This document shows positions 15,445-20,410 of a DNA stretch of 20,410 nucleotides, in pieces. The DNA is from Prevotellaceae bacterium (lineage in GTDB: Bacteria > Bacteroidota > Bacteroidia > Bacteroidales > Bacteroidaceae): assembly GCA_022508635.1 (NCBI GenBank), contig JAFLUV010000018.1:1-20410 (forward strand). The letters are read 5' to 3'. The notes under the pieces are model-generated. The model made no database searches. It worked only from the letters and a program-made list of their open reading frames with translations, and had not been told where the DNA came from. Position 1 is the stretch's first letter; the number at the start of each line of letters is the position of its first letter. The position numbers were made by a program, and so were the translations under genes.

Positions 15445-16350
15445 TCATTTCTTTATCTTCTCCCAGGTATTGTTCTGCGAAGCATCGATTGCGAAAAGTA
15501 TCTCGTAGGCCTTGTTCTTCTCCTCCGTCGTACCTTTCCCGGCAAAGATGTTGACCAGCTCATCGCGCTTGTATTCGGTGAAAAGCTGGGCAACCCTCGT
15601 CATGCTCTTCGCACGATTCGCCTCGCGAAGCAGCTCCAGCCCGTCGACAATGGCTGCACGGGCACTGTCGGGAGCCTCGGCCATGCGGTCGAGTCCCTTG
15701 CGGTGATAGACATAATTGAACTCGCGCATCACCTCCATCGCACCGTCCATGTAGTCGTTCAGCAACCCGAAACGATTGCCGCTATCGCCAAATGCCTTCC
15801 ACCCCGGGAATCCCATACTCTCGCCAGCCGTAGCAATATCCTCGGCAGTATGAAAGCAGTCCGTACCGCCCATCAGCCCCATCGTGTCGAGATCCATGCC
15901 TATTATCATATAGGCATAGTAGGAAAGCAGGGCCACGAGATTGTTGTCAATCTGGTTCTCCTGATACTCAAGCTGGTCGAACTCCGTGAAGGCGAAGGTA
16001 AAGTCGGCATCGTTCACGGAATAGGCCACAGTACTGTACGACGAGCCGTAGACCGGACGGCTGCTGCTCATGAGCAGCGTACACTCAAGCGTATTCTCCT
16101 CCTGGCTATAGGTCCTGACCGTAATGTTAAAGCTGCACTGAATCTTCTCGTTCTCCCGGAAAGGAATATCCGTCCACTTGCGATTGTTGAGGAACTCAGT
16201 CAGCTTCGTCTGCAAAGCATCGAACAACTCCGTCCGCGCACTTTCTATCTGTGTGTAGTTGACAGTGACACGCGCATCCAGCTCCTGTGCGCTCAAGCCG
16301 AGACACTGAAGCATAAAAAAGGACATGACAATGAAACAAAACCTGCTCAT
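15445..16350 (-). CDS. DUF4835 family protein, type IX secretion PorD-like
   Basis: The 301-residue product starts with a signal peptide (cleavage after LGLSAQ, about residue 22) and a mature region beginning ELDARVTVNYTQIE, typical of the DUF4835 family of Bacteroidetes. Other recognisable stretches are KWTDIPFRENEKIQCSFNI, ALLSYYAYMIIGMDLD and GWKAFGDSGNRFGLLNDY. Members have been named PorD and linked to the type IX secretion system; I recall this from annotation practice and the mechanistic role is uncertain. It is the last gene of the leftward dnaN-led operon, and its start overlaps the coaBC stop by 4 bases. In related genomes recN usually follows, but here a gene-free repeat region does. 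Confidence 0.87.
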   Translation of the reverse strand: MSRFCFIVMSFFMLQCLGLSAQELDARVTVNYTQIESARTELFDALQTKLTEFLNNRKWTDIPFRENEKIQCSFNITVRTYSQEENTLECTLLMSSSRPVYGSSYSTVAYSVNDADFTFAFTEFDQLEYQENQIDNNLVALLSYYAYMIIGMDLDTMGLMGGTDCFHTAEDIATAGESMGFPGWKAFGDSGNRFGLLNDYMDGAMEVMREFNYVYHRKGLDRMAEAPDSARAAIVDGLELLREANRAKSMTRVAQLFTEYKRDELVNIFAGKGTTEEKNKAYEILFAIDASQNNTWEKIKK

Positions 16351-17543
16351 CCTAACTTCTGAACTATAAATCCGACAATATCCTCGGCCACCTCGCGCTT
16401 CGACTTCGTATCATAGGCAGTAACACCCTGAGGTTCAATGATCGTCACCTTGTTCGTATCCCCACGGAAGCCTGCACCCTTGTCCCGGAGACTATTCAGT
16501 ACGATGAAGTCAAGATTCTTGCTCTCCAGCTTTCTGCGAGCATTGTCCAGTTCGTGGTCCGTCTCCAATGCAAAGCCCGCCACCAACTGTCCCTTGCGCT
16601 TCATTGCACCAAGAGCAGCAGCAATGTCCTGCGTAGGATGCAGCTCGAGCACCATACCTTCACCTTCCCGCTTTATCTTCCTCTCTGCCATGGCCTTTGG
16701 CGTAAAGTCTGCCACAGCAGCACAGAGAATGGCAATGTCAGCAGCAGGGAAATGCTCCGTTGCCGCAGCATACATCTCCCCTGCACTCTCCACATCGATG
16801 CGATGAATGGATGGATGCTCAGCGCTCAACGTAACAGGACCACTGACAAGCATCACCTTAGCACCCCGCCTGGCACAAGCCTCAGCCAAAGCAAAACCCA
16901 TTTTCCCGCTGCTATAGTTACCAATGAAACGCACAGGATCTATCTTCTCATAAGTAGGACCCGCCGTAATAAGCACCGTCTTCCCAGACAGAGAAGCCCC
17001 CTTCGTAAAATACTCATCCAACGCCTCAACAATCCGTTCCGGCTCTTCCATACGCCCCTTTCCCTCCAAGCTCGAAGCCAGAAAACCCGTACCCGGATCG
17101 ATAATATGGTTACCATATCGGGAAAGCTGTCGCAAATTCTTCTGAGTAGAAGGATGAGCATACATGTCAAGATCCATGGCAGGAGCAACAAAGACAGGAG
17201 CCCGCATGCTTAAGTAAGTCGTAACAAGCATGTTGTCTGCCACACCGTTTGCCATCTTGCCAATGGTGCTTGCCGTAGCAGGCGCTATAAGCATTGCATC
17301 GGCCCACGTTCCAATGTCGACATGTGAATGCCAACTGCCATCGCGACGGTCGAAGAACTCACTGACAACAGGCTTATGCGTCAAAGTAGAAAACGTCAGA
17401 GGTGTGACAAACTCCTTGGCAGCAGGCGTCATAACGACCTGCACCTCAGCACCCCTCTTTATAAGAAGCCGAACCAACAAACATGCTTTATAGGCAGCAA
17501 TGCTTCCCGTTACACCAAGAACTATCTTCTTATTTTCCAGCAT
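16347..17543 (-). CDS. coaBC: Bifunctional phosphopantothenoylcysteine decarboxylase / phosphopantothenate-cysteine ligase
   Basis: The 398-residue fusion performs two consecutive steps of coenzyme A synthesis. The N-terminal flavin-dependent CoaC half has GVTGSIAAYKA (from 10), the catalytic His region WHSHVDIG (H74) and LIAPATASTIGKMANGVADNM. The C-terminal CoaB half starts near 188 (TVLITAGPTYEKIDPVR), with NYSSGKMG (209-216), AAVADFTP (275-282) and ERKIKR (287-292). Two CoaC positions differ from the E. coli enzyme: PAMN is PAMD here (D123), and the flap cysteine of the ACGDIGPGRM block is serine (S157 in ASSLEGKGRM). Length and order are normal. It overlaps the exonuclease gene by 14 bases and DUF4835 by 4, indicating translational coupling. 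Confidence 0.96.
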   Translation of the reverse strand: MLENKKIVLGVTGSIAAYKACLLVRLLIKRGAEVQVVMTPAAKEFVTPLTFSTLTHKPVVSEFFDRRDGSWHSHVDIGTWADAMLIAPATASTIGKMANGVADNMLVTTYLSMRAPVFVAPAMDLDMYAHPSTQKNLRQLSRYGNHIIDPGTGFLASSLEGKGRMEEPERIVEALDEYFTKGASLSGKTVLITAGPTYEKIDPVRFIGNYSSGKMGFALAEACARRGAKVMLVSGPVTLSAEHPSIHRIDVESAGEMYAAATEHFPAADIAILCAAVADFTPKAMAERKIKREGEGMVLELHPTQDIAAALGAMKRKGQLVAGFALETDHELDNARRKLESKNLDFIVLNSLRDKGAGFRGDTNKVTIIEPQGVTAYDTKSKREVAEDIVGFIVQKLG

Positions 17544-18300
17544 ACTTTAACACGAGTCGTTCAAGAGTTTGTTTCGTGTTCTGCGTAAAATCACCCTGCA
17601 ATATCCAGTTTTTGTAACTGGGATCCTTGCGCAAGACATCGCGCAAAGGCTGTCCCTTGTACTTGCCAAAATTCACTATCTCCACGTTGTTATCATCATA
17701 GATGAAACGACAAGCAAGGTCAACACCCCGTACCATCTGCGTAAAGTTTGCAAGGAAGGATACATCGTTCTGCAAAGTATCGGAATAGCGATCGAGCTGT
17801 GCCTCAAGCACCTCAAGAGTGGCGCGTGTGTCAGCCAATGCACTATGGGCAGCCTCCAGATCACGTCCGCAGTAAAACTTATAGGCAGCCACAAGGGTAC
17901 GCTGCTCCATTTTATGGAAAATATTCTGCACATCAACCAACCGCTTTTCTTCGATATGAATATCAACGCCAGCAAGGGCAAACTCCTCCGCCAGCATAGG
18001 TACATCGAAGCGGTTGCTGTTGTAGCCTGCTATATCGCAACCTTCGAACACCTGAGCCAACTCCGCAGCCTTTTCTGCAAACGTAGGACAATCCTTGACA
18101 TCCTCGTCTTTGATACCATGCACGTCACTACTTTCTTTGGGTATATGCATACCAGGATTAAAGCGTAGCGTTTCTGCTCTCTCACAGCCATTCGGCTCCA
18201 AGCGAATAAAACAGAGCTCAACGATATGATCCTTGCCTATCGTCAGCCCTGTCGTCTCAAGATCAAAAAAGATAATCGGTCTTTCCAGTTTGAGCTTCAT
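17530..18300 (-). CDS. DnaQ-like DEDDh 3'-5' exonuclease with C-terminal FGKYKG domain
   Basis: The 256-residue protein has a DEDDh exonuclease domain like the proofreading subunit epsilon of DNA polymerase III. Metal ligands are D13 and E15 (FFDLETTGL), D99 (NSNRFDVPML), and H152 with D157 (HSALAD). The last 50 residues (VNFGKYKGQPLRDVL, then YKNWIL) resemble the DUF3820-type module, a small domain found alone or fused to exonucleases. Its position between dnaN and coaBC is a conserved Bacteroidetes arrangement and supports a replication or repair role, although whether it is the main proofreading subunit cannot be told. It starts 20 bases after dnaN. Confidence 0.92.
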   Translation of the reverse strand: MKLKLERPIIFFDLETTGLTIGKDHIVELCFIRLEPNGCERAETLRFNPGMHIPKESSDVHGIKDEDVKDCPTFAEKAAELAQVFEGCDIAGYNSNRFDVPMLAEEFALAGVDIHIEEKRLVDVQNIFHKMEQRTLVAAYKFYCGRDLEAAHSALADTRATLEVLEAQLDRYSDTLQNDVSFLANFTQMVRGVDLACRFIYDDNNVEIVNFGKYKGQPLRDVLRKDPSYKNWILQGDFTQNTKQTLERLVLKYAGK

Positions 18301-18320
18301 CTCGCACTATTCCTTAAATA

Positions 18321-19445
18321 TCAATCTTCCACGCGCATAGGCATGAGTAGCATCAGCACCTCGTCCTCTGAATTCTCCTCTGCCGGACGTATTACACCCG
18401 GACGGCTTGGGTCGGCCACCTCAACCTTGAGCGTCTCACAATCCATGATGCCGGCAATCTCAAGCAGGAATGTACAACTGAAACCAATACTGATGGGAGT
18501 GCTCGTATACTCGCAGAGAATGAATTCCTCGGCACGAGTTGCATATTCGCTATCCTGACCAGTAAGTTTGATATTGTTGTTCGCCAGTTCAAGCTTAACA
18601 AGGGAACTACTCTGATTACAGAACACACTGACACGCTTCAAGGCACTGATGAGTGCCTGACGATCCACGCAAGCCGAATAGGGATTATTCTCGGGAATAA
18701 CTGCATTATAATTTGGATAACGTCCTTCAATAAGACGGAAGTGCATCACCATGTCAGCAGAAGAAACCGTTGCCTTTTCAGAATCAAAAGCAATAGTAAT
18801 GTTCTCGTCAGCCTTGGTAAGTACAGCTTTCAGGACGCTCGAAACCTTTTTCTGTAAAATGAAGCCTGCAGTCAGTCCGCTTTTGACCGTATGGTTCGTG
18901 TTGCGCACTAACTTGCGTCCATCCGTACCAGCAAAAACGATACAATCGGGCTTGATGTCGACATAGACACCATTCATTACCATACGAATCTCATCGTTTG
19001 CCGTTGCAAAAAGGCAGCGGTTGATACCATTAAGCAATACACTAGCAGGCATCTCAATGTGTGTGGCATCCTCGCCTACCGTCTTTGCCACAGGATAAGG
19101 AGCAGCATCCATAGCCATGACTGCAAAGGAACCAGAGTTATGGACGACCTTTACTTCTTGTGTATCAGGATTGTAACCGATGCTAAGAGGTTGCTCTGCC
19201 AGTTCTTTCATCGATTCCATGATTGTCTTTGCAGGAATGCAGAAGCGAGCATCGCCACTCTGTTCCACAAGAGGAACAGTCGTGATAAAGTATTTCTCGC
19301 TATCAGAAGCCGTGATGGTAACTGTTCCACCATTCACATCGAGCAAGAAACAATCCAGAATGGGCATAGAGTTTTTGCTTGCCATCACCTTGCTGGCAGC
19401 AGTCAGACGGCTGTAAAATGCCGTGCTTGATACTTTGAAATTCAT
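18321..19445 (-). CDS. dnaN: DNA polymerase III subunit beta (sliding clamp)
   Basis: The 374-residue protein is the ring-shaped clamp that tethers DNA polymerase III and many repair enzymes to DNA. It begins MNFKVSSTAFYSRLTAASKVMASKNSMPILD, has the full length for three clamp folds, and contains family blocks FVLRNTNHT-like (RKLVRNTNHTVKSG), FRLIEGRYPNYNAVIPENN and the C-terminal MLLMPMRVED, which corresponds to the usual MPMR ending. It heads the leftward operon with the exonuclease, coaBC and DUF4835. A good promoter lies at 19479-19509. There is no dnaA or replication origin signature in the visible upstream sequence. Confidence 0.97.
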   Translation of the reverse strand: MNFKVSSTAFYSRLTAASKVMASKNSMPILDCFLLDVNGGTVTITASDSEKYFITTVPLVEQSGDARFCIPAKTIMESMKELAEQPLSIGYNPDTQEVKVVHNSGSFAVMAMDAAPYPVAKTVGEDATHIEMPASVLLNGINRCLFATANDEIRMVMNGVYVDIKPDCIVFAGTDGRKLVRNTNHTVKSGLTAGFILQKKVSSVLKAVLTKADENITIAFDSEKATVSSADMVMHFRLIEGRYPNYNAVIPENNPYSACVDRQALISALKRVSVFCNQSSSLVKLELANNNIKLTGQDSEYATRAEEFILCEYTSTPISIGFSCTFLLEIAGIMDCETLKVEVADPSRPGVIRPAEENSEDEVLMLLMPMRVED

Positions 19446-19478
19446 ACTACTATAGTTGTTTATACTTATTTTGCTCTA

Positions 19479-19509
19479 CAAAGTTATATTTTTTTCATGC
19501 TATGGCAAA
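19479..19509 (-). promoter_or_regulatory. dnaN operon promoter
   Basis: Read on the minus strand, TTTG (19509-19506) is followed after exactly 19 bases by TAACTTTG (19486-19479), a full match to the Bacteroidetes promoter consensus. The -7 box lies 33 bases before the dnaN start codon. Three bases beyond the TTTG begins the long inverted repeat that also contains the opposing gene's -7 box. Confidence 0.8.
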
Positions 19510-19511
19510 AA

Positions 19512-19555
19512 AAAGGTATAAAAAAAACGCCTTTTCTTCTTTTTTTTATACCTTT
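19512..19555. repeat. Perfect 16-bp inverted repeat between divergent promoters
   Basis: The arms 19512-19527 (AAAGGTATAAAAAAAA) and 19540-19555 (its exact reverse complement) surround a 12-base pyrimidine-rich centre. The right arm includes most of the -7 box of the DUF3127 gene, and the left arm abuts the -33 box of dnaN. Expected transcription starts lie outside the repeat, so it should act as DNA (operator or cruciform) rather than RNA. Confidence 0.8.
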
Positions 19556-19556
19556 G
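19549..19556 (+). promoter_or_regulatory. -7 box of the DUF3127 gene promoter
   Basis: TACCTTTG matches TAnnTTTG and sits 29 bases before the ATG at 19586. There is no TTTG at the normal upstream distance; that position is occupied by the A-run and loop of the inverted repeat. Confidence 0.65.
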
Positions 19557-19585
19557 CACTGCAATTAGAAAAATTATGTATAAAC

Positions 19586-19978
19586 ATGGAAGTAACAGGT
19601 AAAATTATAGCCGAATTCAACGAACGCGGCGGCGTCAGCAATAGAACAGGAAATGAGTGGAAAGCCAAATCCTATGTTTTGGAAGTCCCTGGTGACTATC
19701 CGCGTAAGTTGGTCTTTGATGTCTTTGGCACAGAGAGATTGCAGGCATTCAACATTCAGGTTGGTGAATTACTGACCGTACACTTTGATATTGATGCCCA
19801 CGAATACAATGGCCGATGGTTCAACGATGTCCGCGCATTTCGCATCGATCGCGGTCAGGCAGCTCCTGCTCCAACTGTCCCCACTTCCCAGGCACCTGTA
19901 GCTGCACCTCAAGCTGCACCTATGGCAGCAACTGATCCCTTCGAAGCTTCTTCTGCCACAGACGACTTGCCATTCTAA
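19586..19978 (+). CDS. DUF3127 protein with SSB-like acidic C-terminal tip
   Basis: The 130-residue protein has an N-terminal beta-rich domain (1-90, MEVTGKIIAEF to VRAFRID) of the DUF3127 family, which resembles an OB fold in strand pattern. A low-complexity Ala/Pro/Gln linker (about 91-115) follows, then an acidic tail ending DDLPF. That layout copies bacterial single-stranded DNA-binding protein, whose tip (DDDIPF in E. coli) recruits repair and replication partners. A role in DNA binding or in recruiting SSB partners is inferred, not known. The start at 19586 is chosen over 19502 because it follows the -7 box and begins the conserved domain. It is divergent from dnaN. Confidence 0.88.
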   Translation: MEVTGKIIAEFNERGGVSNRTGNEWKAKSYVLEVPGDYPRKLVFDVFGTERLQAFNIQVGELLTVHFDIDAHEYNGRWFNDVRAFRIDRGQAAPAPTVPTSQAPVAAPQAAPMAATDPFEASSATDDLPF

Positions 19979-20091
19979 CTTTAGCACAGAAGATTGCAGG
20001 TTGCAGGCAGAACATCATCTTCCATACAATGGAATAAAATCTGGCACGTGTGGGAGGAGTTCAGTTCTCAAGATAATACTTATAAAACAAC

Positions 20092-20165
20092 GGCTCCGTA
20101 GCTTAGCTGTATAGAGCGTCAGATTCCGGTTCTGAAGGTCCTGGGTTAGAATCCCAGCGGAGTCA
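20092..20165 (+). tRNA. tRNA-Arg (anticodon CCG)
   Basis: A full cloverleaf is visible: acceptor GGCTCCG (20092-20098) with CGGAGTC (20158-20164) and discriminator A20165; D stem GCTT/GAGC; anticodon stem TCAGA/TCTGA around loop TTCCGGT with anticodon CCG at 20126-20128; T stem CTGGG/CCCAG. It reads CGG arginine codons. A20 in the D-loop, an arginine identity element in E. coli, is present. CCA is not encoded. The D-loop (AGCTGTATA) has U at position 19 and the T-loop (TTAGAAT) has A at position 56, in place of the near-universal G19 and C56. A terminator follows 22 bases downstream. Confidence 0.93.
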
Positions 20166-20187
20166 CACTTACAGATTATATTTTAAT

Positions 20188-20224
20188 AAAGTCCGCGAAC
20201 AAGATCTTCCGGACTTTTGCTTTA
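20188..20224 (+). terminator. Rho-independent terminator after tRNA-Arg
   Basis: AAAGTCCG (20188-20195) pairs perfectly with CGGACTTT (20210-20217) around a 14-base loop, followed by TGCTTTATT. It probably ends the tRNA transcript. Confidence 0.75.
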
Positions 20225-20350
20225 TTCCGTTTCCCCCAAAATAAAGTTTTAGAAACACTTAACTAAAGGGGTGTAGTAGGACATCGTTCAAAAAATTTAA
20301 GCTTTCAAGTTAAATAACGTGAGTTCGACGAAATTCTCGTGAAATGGGTA

Positions 20351-20404
20351 CACCCGAGTGTCTTTTTCCTCCCACTCGGGTGGATGTTTAGGATGACCCG
20401 AGTG
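20351..20404. repeat. Inverted and direct copies of CACCCGAGTG at the window edge
   Basis: CACCCGAGTG (20351-20360) and CACTCGGGTG (20373-20382) form a perfect 10-bp stem with a 12-base loop TCTTTTTCCTCC. A third copy, ACCCGAGTG, lies at 20396-20404 in the same sense as the first. The rest of 20225-20350 shows no gene. The pattern continues towards the end of the window and may belong to a repeat or mobile element beyond it. Confidence 0.65.
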
Positions 20405-20410
20405 GTATCG

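Noticed and set aside
19502..19585. 28-residue N-terminal extension of the DUF3127 protein
   Set aside because: It would be translated from upstream of the -7 box and across the A/T inverted repeat; the conserved domain starts at 19586.
20311..20330. Possible insertion sequence end near AACGTGAGTTCGACG
   Set aside because: It felt familiar, but there is no transposase, matched terminal repeat or target duplication in the window to support it.
20092..20410. Integrated island at the tRNA-Arg gene
   Set aside because: No duplicated tRNA 3' end and no integrase are visible; kept only as a question about the repeat cluster.

Overview
The window looks like a chromosomal segment of a member of the Bacteroidales, most likely Prevotella-like. 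The support is Bacteroidetes-type promoters (TTTG, 19 bases, TAnnTTTG) at several gene starts, families largely confined to that phylum (DUF4494, DUF4835/PorD, DUF3127), the dnaN - exonuclease - coaBC - DUF4835 gene order, and a CotH-family protein with a type IX secretion-like tail. This is inferred from protein features and synteny, not from a search.

Positions 88-7595 hold a tight rightward gene run behind a well-formed promoter: a small conserved unknown, a short PlsC-type acyltransferase, a 973-residue exported amidase/'xanthan lyase'-type protein, another small unknown, a YgiQ-family radical SAM protein, a DUF4494 protein, a YggS-type PLP protein, and a Lys-rich 85-residue protein resembling a lone helicase-associated (HA) domain. 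A separate pgi gene (7752-9083) follows, with its own -7 box and a strong terminator.

Positions 9435-11418 run leftward and encode two exported envelope proteins, RlpA and a CotH-like kinase. Divergent from them is a two-gene polysaccharide export unit (11557-14799): a Wza-like lipoprotein and a Wzc-like chain-length/tyrosine kinase. No glycosyltransferase follows it. A 645-base gene-free stretch comes next, containing a strong hairpin with competing partner sequences and a six-unit 22-23 bp tandem repeat whose units are each nearly self-complementary.

Positions 15445-19445 form a leftward housekeeping operon: dnaN, a DEDDh exonuclease, coaBC and DUF4835/PorD. Opposite dnaN is a DUF3127 gene whose protein ends in an SSB-like acidic tip; the two promoters are packed around a perfect 16-bp inverted repeat. 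The window closes with tRNA-Arg(CCG), a terminator, and a short region carrying three copies of a GC-rich 9-10-mer.

I did not find a clearly new multi-gene system. The most unusual signals are an apparent compensatory change in the tRNA elbow (U19-A56 in place of G19-C56), the loss in CoaBC of two residues regarded as catalytic in E. coli, the dyad-symmetric tandem repeat beside a competing-hairpin region, and the SSB-tipped DUF3127 protein interlocked with dnaN.
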